64,000 nucleotides of DNA from positions 2,914,001 through 2,978,000 of the forward strand of contig JAJTUP010000001.1 in NCBI GenBank assembly GCA_021399435.1, given 5' to 3'. The notes below the pieces were generated by a model. It was not told the DNA's origin, did no database searches, and saw only the letters and a list, made by a program, of their open reading frames with translations. The stretch is from Diaporthe sp. PMI_573. Taxonomy: Eukaryota; Ascomycota; Sordariomycetes; Diaporthales; Diaporthaceae. Below are positions 11,701 through 22,800 of this stretch, piece after piece. Made by a program: the position numbers and the translations under genes. The first letter of the stretch is position 1, and each line of letters opens with the position of its first letter.

Positions 11701-13171
11701 CAGCATCGCATAGAGACATATGAGCGTGCAGCGACTTTTTCTTTAATGAAGGCTCTTCGAAAACACGAGCTCGTTTTGGATGGCAACGATACCGCAGCGT
11801 TGCATCGCATTGCTCGCTGCACCGCGATCTGTAACCGAACGACTGACGATCCGGATCGGGTTCCAACGATGTAGCTGGCCACGCCATGTTCCAGTCCGCG
11901 CAAGCATATCGGGGGCATCGTGGCTATTGACTGGCAGGTGGCCAATTTTGACGTGATAGTCGCAGGATCACTAAGGGGGTATGCCCAACATCATCTGCAT
12001 AGGCACTCTAATGCCAGAAAGACGTGGCCTCGATCTCGACTGCGATCTTGTCACACTACCGAAGGGTTTCGGTGACCACCGAGTCCTCCCATGCGCTGCT
12101 GGTTAGCCTCCTCTTCGCGCTGCCAACGACTTGATGGTGACCTCTCCGCCTGTTACAGAGAGACGTTTTGCATGATGCTCTGCCTTGGAAATAGAATGAG
12201 CACAGCAGAAGCCAGGGTGATGAGGGAGGCTAAACATTTATTGGATTAGTGGTTTTGTTCTGGCGTCGTCGTCGGAGCGTTCCCAGCGCTTCGGGCCAAC
12301 CTAACTGGACCCACCCGACATTGGGGGCAGGTACTTGTGTACGCGTTTCGTCTGGGCGGTGTTGCTTGGGATGGTTCCGCGAGCTTCCAAGGAAAGTGGT
12401 GACATGTCCCGTTGATGGGGCGCCGAGGCGGTGGGCAGGCAGGCAGGCAGGGCAGGCCAGGCAAAATCCAGTGAGAACTGGGCCGCTAGGGATTGGGTGT
12501 GAGTCTTGACGGTCGCGGTGCTGCTGTGTGCGCTGTATATTCAGGGTCCCAGGATTGCAGTAAGATTCGGGGGACTGATCGAGAGTTCAGGTGAGGATCG
12601 GCTTTCCGCTGGCGCCGAGACAAGGGCTCACCCCGAGCACGTGTGGGGCCCTTGTCTGGGATGGAGCTCGACCAGCCGGAGGGGCACCCCAGGCCTGGCC
12701 CTGCATTGCTTCCTTTGGGCTCAGGGACAGCTGACATGCAGACATGGAGCTCCATCCCGTAGTCTCTTTTTCCCTTCTGGCAGGAGACCTTTCCTGCCTT
12801 GTTGCGCTGGCGGTGTGCAGGATTTGGATGTTGCCCTTGTCGCGTGTGCGACGAGATAGCCAGCCAGCCAGCTGGCTCATTATGGAGGCCAGCAATAGGA
12901 TGCCGTCACACGGTTGAGGCATGCGTCCTCGGTGCGGATGGACGCTGGAGTGGCGGAGGAGATTCCTTTTTGTGAGCTCGGATAAGAACGTCAGTGTGAC
13001 GCAGTGCAGGACCTGATGGGGCACACGGGGCACTTTTGTCGACAAGCCAAGGGGTCCAAGGAAATCAATTCACAGATTACTGACAGTCGAGGTTAGGGCC
13101 TGGCCAGCCTGGGCAGCTACAGAGTACATCCAGGCGGAGTCAGCCGTGCACGCTGCTGGCAGCTGCTGGCA

Positions 13172-13225
13172 GGGCGGCAAGGGCAGCAAGGGCGGCAAGG
13201 GCAGCAAGGGCGGCAAGGGCAAGGC
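13172..13225. repeat. Tandem repeat, 9-base half-units in an 18-base unit
   Basis: GGGCGGCAA and GGGCAGCAA alternate, giving about three 18-base units. In one frame it would read Gly-Lys-Gly-Ser-Lys-Gly repeats, but the surrounding frame shows no other protein-like sequence. Confidence 0.85.
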
Positions 13226-13752
13226 CGGTGGGGGTGGTGGGTGGACCCCTAGAACTGCATGCTGGGGTCCATCCAGAAATGTAGGGGTCCTTCCTGTCAG
13301 GGAGGGGTGGCCTGCGCGCGTGGCTATCGCGATCGAGATCTCTCCCCTCCTCTGCCGGTGAGACTCGGACAGGTTGAGGAGCAATTGCTCCGACCCTACT
13401 GCTGGGCATTTCACCTCCGTTCATTCTCTACCTGTCTGTCCGCCCGTCCGTCTGTCCATCTTCATGCCATAAGCAACAGGCAAGGCCTCGGGCGCCATCT
13501 ATTCCTGCCGTTGCAATTATACCTACCTCATGACGCACAAAAACAGTGACGTAACAGTACCTGCCAGTACCGGTCTCTAGGGGTACCATCTCGCCTGGAT
13601 TTGCTGGGGAGGGACCAAGATGCCGCTTCCCACTAGCTGCGTGTACCGCCACTGCACCATAGCCGGCCAATTTGCTGCTCTACTGGCAGCGGGTACCAAG
13701 CCAGGAGGCCAGGTACGCAGTTTTGTAATCTAGATCATACTAGTCTGGAGAC

Positions 13753-13792
13753 CTGCCGAGCTGCCGAGCTGCCGAGCTGCCGAGCCGCCGAG
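13753..13792. repeat. Five-copy 8-base tandem repeat (CTGCCGAG)
   Basis: CTGCCGAG occurs four times in a row, followed by one variant copy, CCGCCGAG. The 8-base period breaks any reading frame, which argues against coding. Confidence 0.85.
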
Positions 13793-15383
13793 CTGCTGTT
13801 AGGCTCCTCGTTGAGAGCATCGATCTCACAGATACGCTCCTGTCATGATCCACGATGAAGCATCTGAGCTCGGATTCGACATGGGGATCGAGTTCCTGTT
13901 GGAGGTCGTTGAGGTCCGCCCCTAGCTGAACGGAGGCATTTAAGGTTCGGTGCCAAGCTTGGACTGGCGCGATCCTCGTCTCTCCAACGCGAGGTACAGG
14001 AGGCCCAACCACAAGGAAGCCTCAGCCGACACGGAATGATGAGACGACATGCACTAAGCAGCCCAGGCACACAGAAATACAACCACGCTGACAACACGAG
14101 GGCAGTGGCTAGTCGAGCCCCAGGAGTCCCGATCCAAGACGGTGTACCCGTAAGAACACTCTCACGCGAGCATTCCGGATATCTCGGACGCCATCACCCT
14201 GCAAAGAGGGGTTTGCTCACCGGCCTTCTCCAACAGGACGTGCTTCCTTGGCCAGAACAGAAGGGGCCAGAGGGATCGGTCACCAACCCGCAACTGTGCC
14301 ATCAAGTCGAAACAGCTGCGGAGTAACAGTTCCACGACAACAGCTTCTTCTTGGGTTTCATCACCTCGACGCTCTTGGCGGCCACCATGCGAGTGGTCGA
14401 CGAGATTCCCGAGCCTTGGGGATTGATATGATACGCATTCCGGCCTGGCACCTACACTACAACAGAGACTCGGAGCAGGTTTCTTATGTGACGCTTGTCC
14501 TTTCAGCCAATAGGGCCCCCGACCATATACCAGCGCCGCGAAGAATTCCAGGACTAATTCTTAGCCTCGATAATACCAATGTTGCCACACCACGCGCGGG
14601 TGCATGCACGTCCATCACGTTAGGCAGTGCATGCCTCTGGCCAGACCGGTCGCAGCCCATGCAGGGCCCAAAGACCCGTAGACAAACAGGTTTCCAAGCT
14701 CAACTGTCTGGTATGAAATGAGCTTACTGTTGTGTGGAGCTCTCTGATACGCCGTGGTGCATATGTCTGTATTCGCGGGCGCGCGGCCTAGAGGTCAGCG
14801 ACAGGCAAATCCACTAATGATGCCATCATACTTAGGTCAGTCATTGTCATTCAAATGCACACACGTACATGGGGTCACCACTCATGGTAGGGTGACAATT
14901 TTATGACAGAAGAAAAATCCAGAACACATGCTGCACCACCTTCCACAGAAAAGTTGTGGGAGAGGGGGGCGAAAACACGAAAAGAAAGTGAACGACGATC
15001 AGCCCACTAGGCCTGCCATCCAACTAGCCAGCCACGAACCAGCTAGCCTGGGCGAAGATGGGATTCTGAACAAATCCCCATCCTCGGCTTTCCTGAAAGC
15101 AAGATTTCCCATCACGTACTGGGCAGTTGGCGTTGCAGTGGCGGGGTTCGGCACACCCCAGGGTCTCACTCACTCTCTGCCGTACAGTAGGGATCGCAAC
15201 ACATGTCTTGCGCGTACTCATCTCGCCACATTCCAGTCATCGATATCTCAGGAGATCATCCATCACAACATCGAACCTGTTTTACCAGTGGTCCTGCCAA
15301 TGGAAATCCTGCCGAGCCCGCTTAATTCCGCCTTTCCGGCATCCCGATCCGGGAGAGAGAGAGGCGACAGGTTCCAAGTTCTC

Positions 15384-15397
15384 TTTTTTTTTTTTTT
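15384..15397 (+). repeat. Poly-T run
   Basis: Fourteen consecutive T bases followed by an AT-rich patch. On the minus strand it is a poly-A run lying beyond the 3' end of PRP31. It could be a processed-transcript footprint or a simple homopolymer. Confidence 0.7.
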
Positions 15398-15997
15398 ATT
15401 AATTTTCTTTTTACTGCAGCCCCCATGATGCCCGCAAGTCATCACGACAAGAAGCCGAGCGCAAGCTCTAGCGATCATGCAGGCAAGCTTGGGCGGCAAG
15501 CTTTCCGGAGCGGGGTGAGAAGTTTGGGAGGGGACGATTCAACAAGCTTGGTGTGTCAGATTGTAGCTGTTGACGACCAACAACCTTGGTCATTTGGCCA
15601 TGACCAGCCTGCACATGTGAGCACCGAGCTTCGTCCATCGATATCTACACATTTCCATACAGGAGAAGAGAGACTCCCACGGCATGTCATCTCACGAAAG
15701 GTCGCCTCACGAGGCAGCGCGCGCTGGTCGAGTCTCACCCCACCCTTTTGAGATCTGCGCGAGCTGTTTGGATTGATGGGCTGGTGCATGGTTCTGCGAT
15801 GCTTTTCCCCAACACACTAACCAGCTTACTGGTTGGGGACTCGTATCAAGTAAACCCTATTTTGCTCCTCAGATGCCTACCGGAGCCAGCGCGATAGCTA
15901 CCCTTCGCCTTCTCCTTCCATTCGCCCATGCCTATGGCGTCGTCTGCTTGGGGATCAGACGCGCCACCTCCACCGGAATGTCTGCTCCGACGCCTCC

Positions 15998-17941
15998 TCA
16001 CTTCTTCGTCGCGCCTGTGTCAACCCGCTTGGAGGCAGGCAGGGCGGGCTTCTTGAAAACGCCATCACTGCTCGTCTTGCTGCTGTCACCGCCGACCTGT
16101 GTGAATGTGCCGCCCTTGAACCAACGGTCTTGCTCGGCATCCCGTTTCCTCTTCAACTCCGCCTGGACCTTTGGATCCACCAGCTCCAGGCCTTGAACAG
16201 GCGTGAAGTTGAGAGATGACATGGTTCCACCACCGCCGACCGTAGTACCCACACCAGATGTCCGTAGTCCATTGCCCCGCAGATCGAGGCCGCCGGGTGT
16301 CTGGCCGAAACCCTTGAGCGACGACGCCGCACCGCCCGTTACCGAGCTCGCGAGGCCGCCCCAGCCCTTGTTCTTCGCGCTGAGTTTTGCGCGGGTGCGC
16401 GCGTCGATCTGTGTTCCACGCACCCGTCCGGTATCTGTCTGTCCGATCATGCCCATGCCCACCGTGGAGTCTCCAGCACCGTAGCCCGCTTCCTTCTCCT
16501 CTTTTCCGAAAGCCAAACGGTTCTGCGCCTTGCGCAGTTCCGTCATGGCCGTGGCCTCCTTGGCCTTCCGTGCGCGACGTCCTCCTCGTTTCCGGCTCGG
16601 CTTGTCATCTGGCACAGGTAAGGCGCGCTGTCCCTTGCTCAGGGGCTTCTCTTGCAACTTGTCGAGCCGCTCTAGGCAGTTCTGCTTGAAGTCCTCGCCG
16701 GCCGAGCCATCCGGGCTGGAGTGTGCACAGTCTACCCTGGCGGCAAGGACAACCTTCGCGGATACTATACGCATGGCCTGCCTCTTCATGTCGCTGGGTA
16801 CACTGCGGATGATTGGAGAGTGGTAAAGGAAACCCTGCTGGCGGATGCCAACGTTTGTAGCCATTCCACTGCTTTGCTGCTTCTTGGATCCCCAAGCAGA
16901 GATGTTGCAGGCGGGTGTCTTGGCCAGTCCAGTCAGGCCTCCAGCTCCGTTCAGAAGCTGCGCGGCCGTCAAGGACTCGACGAGCGCGGTCAAATTTGGT
17001 GCGAACATGTTCATGCGCGATTGCACATATTCCGTCAGGGTCCTCTTCGCCCTGTCCAGGTCCACAACCATCTTGCAAGCCCTCATCACCCGGCTGAGCT
17101 CGACCTCCGACATCTCTTGACCATTCGTTCTTGTTGCCTCCAGTGTCACAATCATGAGAGAGGGACCGTCGAGTACCTCCTTTAGCGTGGAGTTTAATAT
17201 GTTGTTCTTGGACGTCTCCAAGGTCTTGACGTTGTCTGAATCGAGAGGGCCATTGCCCAGGATCGCAACGACCTTCGCATACTCGAGGGGGTTCGTAATC
17301 AACGTCTCAAGCTCGGGAAACCGCACCGAGTAGTGATCGCGGATGTATTTGTGCACGAGGACAATCTCGCTGTCGATAGATGTGGATAATTGATTCGACT
17401 CGGTCAGCAGGTTGTATTCGGGGTGGTCCTCGATGTTACCGATACTGGCATCTCGCGCCTCTGGTGGTTGCGCTTGGTAATATGCGATTTTCTGCAGGGC
17501 CGGGCGCAAATAGTCAGGGCTAATGTCCAGGGATAAAGATGTAAACACTTCACAACGTCTTGAGCAAGTAGTAGGGAGCAGAGGGGGCTTCAAGAGCGGG
17601 CAACTAACCTCAAGCACGGGCTCCAGGGTCTTCATGAGACCAGCAACATGCCGAACATCATTGACGTCCTTCAGCTGCATCTTTTCGACTCTTGCCTTGG
17701 CTTCCTCGGGATCCTCTGGGACTTGTTTGCTGCTGTCGACGCCACCCATCTCCTCATCGTCCTCGTCTGCTCCATCGTCCAAGTCCATGTCGCCGCCGTT
17801 TCCGTGCGTCTCTTTGGCAGCCCCGCCATCGTCGCCTCCGAGGAAGCTGTCCCCGTGGAAGCTGTCCCCGTTCGGGGCGTCGCCAGGCTCAGAGCCCGAG
17901 TCCTCGAAGTCCTGGAGCAGCTCGTCCACGAGCGTAGACAT
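15998..17941 (-). CDS. PRP31: Pre-mRNA splicing factor Prp31 (U4/U6 snRNP)
   Basis: Prp31 binds the U4 snRNA 5' stem-loop with Snu13 and holds the U4/U6.U5 tri-snRNP together in the nucleus. The model joins 17941-17609 and 17491-15998 (608 aa). An acidic N-terminus (MSTLVDELLQDFEDSGSE) leads into the NOSIC-type helical region with KYIRDHYSVRFPELETL. The Nop RNA-binding core spans about residues 276-365 and includes GLAKTPACNISAWGS and GFLYHSPIIRSVPSDMKRQA. The Prp31 C-terminal region follows, with a basic KPSRKRGGRRARKAKEAT stretch. The intron 17492-17608 has GTTAGT, a CTGAC branch site and a CTGCAG acceptor; removing it joins the two halves of the conserved helix before IAYYQ. The frame is open upstream to 18217, but those residues are low in family resemblance, so I start at 17941. 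CLF1 diverges 399 bp away. Confidence 0.95.
   Translation of the reverse strand: MSTLVDELLQDFEDSGSEPGDAPNGDSFHGDSFLGGDDGGAAKETHGNGGDMDLDDGADEDDEEMGGVDSSKQVPEDPEEAKARVEKMQLKDVNDVRHVAGLMKTLEPVLEVSCPLLKPPLLPTTCSRRCEVFTSLSLDISPDYLRPALQKIAYYQAQPPEARDASIGNIEDHPEYNLLTESNQLSTSIDSEIVLVHKYIRDHYSVRFPELETLITNPLEYAKVVAILGNGPLDSDNVKTLETSKNNILNSTLKEVLDGPSLMIVTLEATRTNGQEMSEVELSRVMRACKMVVDLDRAKRTLTEYVQSRMNMFAPNLTALVESLTAAQLLNGAGGLTGLAKTPACNISAWGSKKQQSSGMATNVGIRQQGFLYHSPIIRSVPSDMKRQAMRIVSAKVVLAARVDCAHSSPDGSAGEDFKQNCLERLDKLQEKPLSKGQRALPVPDDKPSRKRGGRRARKAKEATAMTELRKAQNRLAFGKEEKEAGYGAGDSTVGMGMIGQTDTGRVRGTQIDARTRAKLSAKNKGWGGLASSVTGGAASSLKGFGQTPGGLDLRGNGLRTSGVGTTVGGGGTMSSLNFTPVQGLELVDPKVQAELKRKRDAEQDRWFKGGTFTQVGGDSSKTSSDGVFKKPALPASKRVDTGATKK
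17492..17608 (-). other. PRP31: PRP31 intron: 117 nt, in frame and stop-free
   Basis: The intron begins GTTAGT and ends CTGCAG, with CCCTGACTATT as branch site 20-25 bases before the acceptor. Its length is a multiple of three and it contains no stop in the PRP31 frame, so unspliced mRNA would encode a 39-residue insertion between residues 111 and 112 rather than a truncated protein. Confidence 0.88.
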
Positions 17942-18340
17942 CTTGCTCGTTTGTCTATCAGCGGGGTGGTACTTGCTGTGTGTAAGACTGTAGGCGGGTG
18001 TGTGTCGCGATTCGGTCTTGTGTCTGCGCAAAGAAGAAGGATGGTAAATTAATTGAGAAGGTGTTGTCGAAACCAGAAGCTCCTTGTCAAGGCAACGAGG
18101 CACGAGGGTTTGAAAAAGTGAGTGGTCCGTGCGAGCTCCACAGCCTAGCGCGGCTGCAGTGACCATGCAAAGCCGAGTCTGGACGGACGCCATGAAAATA
18201 AACGATTCAAGCATCACATCGCGATCTTGAGCCCAAACACATCAGGGCCAACCTCGGGCTTCTTATCGTCGCCTTCAGTCTCCTCAGTCGTTCTCGGTAA
18301 ATCTCAGTCACCGCCGTCTGGCTCTACTGGCTCGCCGACA
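17942..18340. promoter_or_regulatory. Shared divergent promoter of PRP31 and CLF1
   Basis: This 399-bp gap is the only space between the start codons of the two spliceosome genes, which point away from each other, so both promoters and leaders must lie here or overlap. I see no clear TATA box. Both reading frames remain open into the gap (PRP31 up to 18217, CLF1 from 18227), but the extensions do not resemble either family. Confidence 0.7.
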
Positions 18341-20347
18341 ATGGAGTCCTCACGCGGTCCTCCCCGTGTGAAGAACAAGGGAGCTGCGCCTATCCAGATC
18401 AGCGCGGAGCAGCTCCTGCGCGAAGCTGTCGATAGGCAGGAGGGCGGCCTCGATAAGCCGGAGCAGCGCTTCGCGGACCTTGAGGAGCTAAAGGAGTTCC
18501 AGGGCCGCAAGCGCCGCGAGTATGAGGACTACATCCGCCGCAACAGCCAGTCCCTCAAGAACTGGACCCAGTACACCGACTTTGAGATTCAGTACAAGGA
18601 GTTTGCCCGTGCGAGGTCGGTCTTCGAGCGCGCCCTGGATGTGCTCCCCACCAACCCGGCGCTATGGATGCGGTACATTGATTTCGAGATCAAGGAGCGC
18701 AACATCCAGCATGCGCGGAACCTGCTTGACCGCGCGGTCACTTTGTTGCCGCGCGTGGACAAGATGTGGTACAAGTACGTCTTTGTCCAGGAAGGGCTGG
18801 GCGACATTCCAGGATGTCGGCAGGTTTTCGAGAGGTGGATGACATGGCAGCCCGACGAGCGGGCCTGGAGCGCCTACATCCACTTCGAGAGGCGGTATCA
18901 GGAGTTTGACAATGCGCGGAAAATCCTCCAGCGATTCGTTCTTGTTCACCCTGAACCGCGGAATTTCCTGAAATGGGCCAAGTTCGAAGAGGAGTTCGGG
19001 ACAAGTGACATGGTGAGGGAGGTTTTCCAGACAGCAATCGAGTCGTTAGGTGACGAATTCGTGGATGAGCGATTGTTTATTGCCTTTGCGAGGTACGAGG
19101 CAAAACTCAAGGAGTATGATCGGGCAAGGGCCATCTTCAAGTTCGCGCTGGACAACCTTCCGCGGTCAAGGTCTATGAAGCTCCATGCGGAGTACACCGT
19201 CTTCGAGAAACAGTTTGGCGACCGGGACGGCGTTGAGGACGTTATTCTCTCGAAGAGAAGGAGACTTTACGAGGAGCAGGTCAAAGAGAATGCAAAGAAT
19301 TACGACACGTGGATCGATTACGCAAATCTTGAACAGACATCCGGCAACGTCGACAGGGTACGGGAAGTCTACGAAAAGGCAGTCGCTCAAGTTCCACCAG
19401 CACAGGAGAAGCGGCTTTGGAGGCGGTACATCTATCTGTGGATCTTCTACGCCATATACGAGGAGATGGAGGCCAAAGATATCGAGCGCACACGACAGGT
19501 CTACGACGCATGTTTGAATCTGATCCCACACAAGAAGTTCACCTTCGCCAAGGTATGGCTGCTGAAAGCCCAGTTCGAGATCCGCCAGGGCAACCTCACG
19601 CTGGCGCGCAAGACGCTCGGCCGGGCAATCGGCATTTGCCCCAAGGACTCGCTGTTCAAGGGGTACGTGGCGCTGGAGCAGAAGCTCTACGAGTTCACGC
19701 GGTGCCGGACGCTGTACGAGAAGCACGTGTCGTACAACTCGTCCAACTGCCAGACTTGGATCGACTGGGCGCAGCTCGAACGCGCGCTGGGGGACCTGGA
19801 CCGGGCGCGCGCCATCTTCGAGCTGGGTATCGAGCAGCCGGTCCTGGACATGCCGGAGATGGTGTGGAAGAAGTACATCGACTTCGAGGAGGAGGAGGGC
19901 GAGTTCGAGCGGGCGCGGGCGCTGTACGAGCGGCTGCTCGAGAAGGCGGACCACCCCAAGGTGTGGATCAGCTACGCGCAGTTCGAGCTCGGCGCGCCGG
20001 ACGAGGGCGAGGGCGAGGCTGCACCGGAGGAGGAGGACCATGGCGTGTCGGAGGAGGCCAAGGGCCGCACGCGCAAGGTGTTCGAGCGGGCGCTCAACGG
20101 CATGCGGGGCAGGAAGGCGGAGCGGGTGACGCTGCTCAACGCGTGGCTTGCGTTCGAGAGGGAGCAGGGCTCGGCGGAGGACGTGGCCAAGGTGGAGAAG
20201 CAGATGCCGCGCAAGGTCAGGAAGACGAGGAAGAACGAGGACGGCGAGATGGAGGAGTACATCGACTACGTGTTCCCCGCGGACGAGCAGCAGCCTGCAG
20301 ATATCTCCAACCTCTTGGCCATGGCACAGGCGTGGAAGCAGAATTAA
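18341..20347 (+). CDS. CLF1: Pre-mRNA splicing factor Clf1 (crooked-neck/Syf3)
   Basis: Clf1 is a scaffold of the Prp19-associated (NTC) complex that is needed for spliceosome activation. The 668-residue protein is in one exon and is built almost entirely of HAT (half-a-TPR) repeats. Successive units carry the W..Y..FE and A R.. ER A patterns, for example [40 protein letters not shown] and [20 protein letters not shown]. The N-terminus [20 protein letters not shown] is typical of the family, as is the acidic C-terminal tail ending near EEYIDYVFP. The length fits fungal Clf1. The frame is open upstream to 18227, but the conserved family start is the ATG at 18341 (context ACAATGG). The gene is very GC-rich towards its 3' end, which keeps several false frames open on both strands. 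Confidence 0.95.
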   Translation: MESSRGPPRVKNKGAAPIQISAEQLLREAVDRQEGGLDKPEQRFADLEELKEFQGRKRREYEDYIRRNSQSLKNWTQYTDFEIQYKEFARARSVFERALDVLPTNPALWMRYIDFEIKERNIQHARNLLDRAVTLLPRVDKMWYKYVFVQEGLGDIPGCRQVFERWMTWQPDERAWSAYIHFERRYQEFDNARKILQRFVLVHPEPRNFLKWAKFEEEFGTSDMVREVFQTAIESLGDEFVDERLFIAFARYEAKLKEYDRARAIFKFALDNLPRSRSMKLHAEYTVFEKQFGDRDGVEDVILSKRRRLYEEQVKENAKNYDTWIDYANLEQTSGNVDRVREVYEKAVAQVPPAQEKRLWRRYIYLWIFYAIYEEMEAKDIERTRQVYDACLNLIPHKKFTFAKVWLLKAQFEIRQGNLTLARKTLGRAIGICPKDSLFKGYVALEQKLYEFTRCRTLYEKHVSYNSSNCQTWIDWAQLERALGDLDRARAIFELGIEQPVLDMPEMVWKKYIDFEEEEGEFERARALYERLLEKADHPKVWISYAQFELGAPDEGEGEAAPEEEDHGVSEEAKGRTRKVFERALNGMRGRKAERVTLLNAWLAFEREQGSAEDVAKVEKQMPRKVRKTRKNEDGEMEEYIDYVFPADEQQPADISNLLAMAQAWKQN

Positions 20348-22800
20348 GTCCGAGGGGGCCTTTTCTGATGTTGGTCGAAACGCATCAAATTTTATCCATT
20401 CCTCCTCGATTTACTGTGTCATCTGTGACTAACCCCAAATGGTGCACATTCGGAGGAGTCGCTCGAGCCTTGAGACCTGGAAGGCAGGCTCCCTGGATCA
20501 GACACATATTCCGGCGCGGAAACGGCCTCTACCGAGAAATGCCATCAACGATTGGATGACATCGGTTCTGTCCAGCTTTCTCTCGACATACACGAAGCCA
20601 TTGCAGCAGGTTTCCGTCCACCTAGACTTCCTGACCCTCTGTCTGGTTGCCTGACGGTGCTTACTCACAAGCAATACCTAGTATCTGATCGCGAACCCCG
20701 AAGAGCCACCACTCAAATGGCGCCCCGTCGGCCCGAATCCATGTCAGGCACACGTAGGTACCTGGACTAGGTAGTGAAAGGCGATGGGGCACAGGCCAGT
20801 CTCGCCCTGGCTGCACGGTGATGTCATGGGCGTGACCGCCAATGCCAAGCTGGGAACTCCCGCTCTCTTCCGCCATCTTGGTTCCCGTGCAGAGGCGAGA
20901 GGTGTCAGCCGGGGTGGGTTCGGCTTACCCGTTTGGCGGTTTACAATAGAAAAAGAAGGGGGTCGGTGGTCAGGGCCAGAAGCGAGGAGGAACTTCAGCC
21001 CGCCATGGGAAGAAGCATCCATCAGTCTATTATCTATTATATGAGCTAGCTGGGTGATCCGGACCTCCCTCTGGAGCTGCAGAGACCCGCCCACACACGC
21101 TTGCTGGGCACGAGTTAAGTGGTCATGTGCTTTTGTCCCGCATCTCTCCTTGAAGTCAGAGTCCCCTCACACCGCTTGACACAAAAAGTGACCCCAACCA
21201 GATACTCGCCCGCCGGCGCGTTGTCGCAATGGACAAGACCGCACTAGCTTGGCTGTACCTGTCAAAGATCCGAACGATCCCCAGTCCACGCGCCACAGAG
21301 CTCGCGTTAGAAGACATATTGGAAACAACTTCTGTGTGACGCCCGTTGCCAATTTGCCACGTCTTTATTGCCGCGTACTCTTTAGTGTCATGAAATCGTG
21401 CATTTGACTGCTATGTAGCTTTCTTGATATCGTAATGTTAGAGAAAAGGCAGCGAAGAAAGAAAAACAGGTCATCAAGTTTCTCGTCGTCATCTCGTTCT
21501 GCGCGCGGGCTAAGCTAGCCCTTGCAATGTCATGAGGTTTCTCGTTCCCAAATTCCAGAAATGCTAGTCCCCCCGCCCAAAAAAACAGCCAGCCCAACCA
21601 ACCCAGATCGATCTCCAAAAAAAATAAAAAAATAAAAATATGCGGCATCCGAACTAACAGACGTGTCTCCCGGCCATTCGCCTCCCGCGAAGCCCTTTTA
21701 CATGCCCGTTTTGAAACCCGCATCGGCCAACACTGCCAAACCCCTCCACCCCTCGTGGGACCCTGGCCAGTTTCTTCCGTGCGCCGTCCCAAGGCCCGTT
21801 CGCGTTGTCATCCCCCTGCGAGGATAAAGAAAGACTCCGATCGTCCGATCTGTGGGTACGTGGGCTGCAGGTGATCGCCGCGGTCAGTCACTCGCCTCGA
21901 GTGTTTCGCGCGTTTTGTCTCGTATGCTCTCGTTCTTTGGTTTGCATGCGGCTCTTGTGGCCCACTCGCTGATTGTCCCGGCTGATCCGCTCGTGTGGCC
22001 GAGCCCGAAGGAACGGTTACACAAGCGCACCCCAGGGAGAAACAGGCTGGGGCCTAGAACTCCCAAATCCTCAGAGACATCCTTGACTCCACACGACGCG
22101 GGAGGGGTCGTCCTTTTTTTTAGCGGCGGGAGTGCCGATCTATCACGAAAATGGGAGACCATCAGTAATTTGCACTGGAACGTTTTGTGTGGAAGGAAAG
22201 CGAATGAATTAGGGCCGAGTAGAAAGGGGCCGGAGTAAATGCCTGGGGAATCTATCTGTTTCCTCCAAATGCACTCGAGATCTTGGGTGGTATTGGTGTT
22301 GAGCATAGAAAACAGCGTGCGTATGTGTGTGTGCCGGTGTGGCGTAGGCATCATAAAGCATGGGATGAAGCAGCAGAAGCTTGGGCTTGAGGGCCCAAGC
22401 CGTGACTACCATCGCATTGCAGCGGTAGGCAGTAGAGTCGTCGAGCCAATCGAGGAAGCCCAATGTGGAAGCACTCGACATTTTTTAGCCCCAATATGGA
22501 CATGTTCCACATGATCGTTTTAACGCCTCCCGCTCGTCGCACATGTCCCAACGGTTTTGATCATCATAACAGTCGTAAGGGTATAGTGTTTTGTTGTGAA
22601 ACGTGCGAGATGTGCGGTGCCGAGTTGGTAGAGTCGTACAGACAGGCGGACAGGCGGGCGGACAGACAGACAGACGTATGACGTGGTGCACAAAATGGGC
22701 CAGGCTGATCTGATGAGAGTGTAGGTGGAGGAGCGCGCGCAGCAGAACGGGCAGAGTGTAATGAAGGCATCCATACTTTTCGCATCGCGCGCCTGAGTGC
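20348..22800. other. Intergenic between CLF1 and the DUF3824-type gene
   Basis: No coding region is supported. The sequence holds the CLF1 3' end, a TAGGTACC-like palindrome cluster at 20754-20774, an A-rich patch near 21616-21640 and, at its right end, probably the 3' untranslated region of the minus-strand gene starting at 24978. Short tetranucleotide repeats (GACAGACA) lie at about 22640-22678. Confidence 0.5.

Larger units (their letters stand above)
8676..15997. other. Gene-free stretch of about 7 kb with minisatellites
   Basis: Reading all frames, I see no conserved domain, no chain of exons with matching splice sites and no transposon protein. The leftmost part (8676 to about 8950) is the promoter and leader of the minus-strand C2H2 gene, and the last few hundred bases before 15998 are likely the PRP31 3' untranslated region. 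Two short tandem arrays (13172-13225 and 13753-13792) and a poly-T run (15384-15397) are the only clear structures. Confidence 0.5.

Noticed and set aside
13146..13361. Frame encoding Gly-Lys-Ser repeats
   Set aside because: The repeat is a DNA minisatellite; flanking codons show no protein character.
17942..18217. 92-residue upstream extension of PRP31
   Set aside because: The frame is open by chance; the family start is the acidic MSTLVDEL sequence at 17941, and the extension lies in the shared promoter.
18227..18340. 38-residue upstream extension of CLF1
   Set aside because: Ser/Pro-rich and unlike Clf1 N-termini; the conserved start is at 18341.
19166..20559. Long frames overlapping CLF1 on both strands (291 codons minus, 380 codons plus)
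   Set aside because: They are shadows caused by very GC-rich codon third positions; their residues are Leu/Arg/Gly-rich without any domain.
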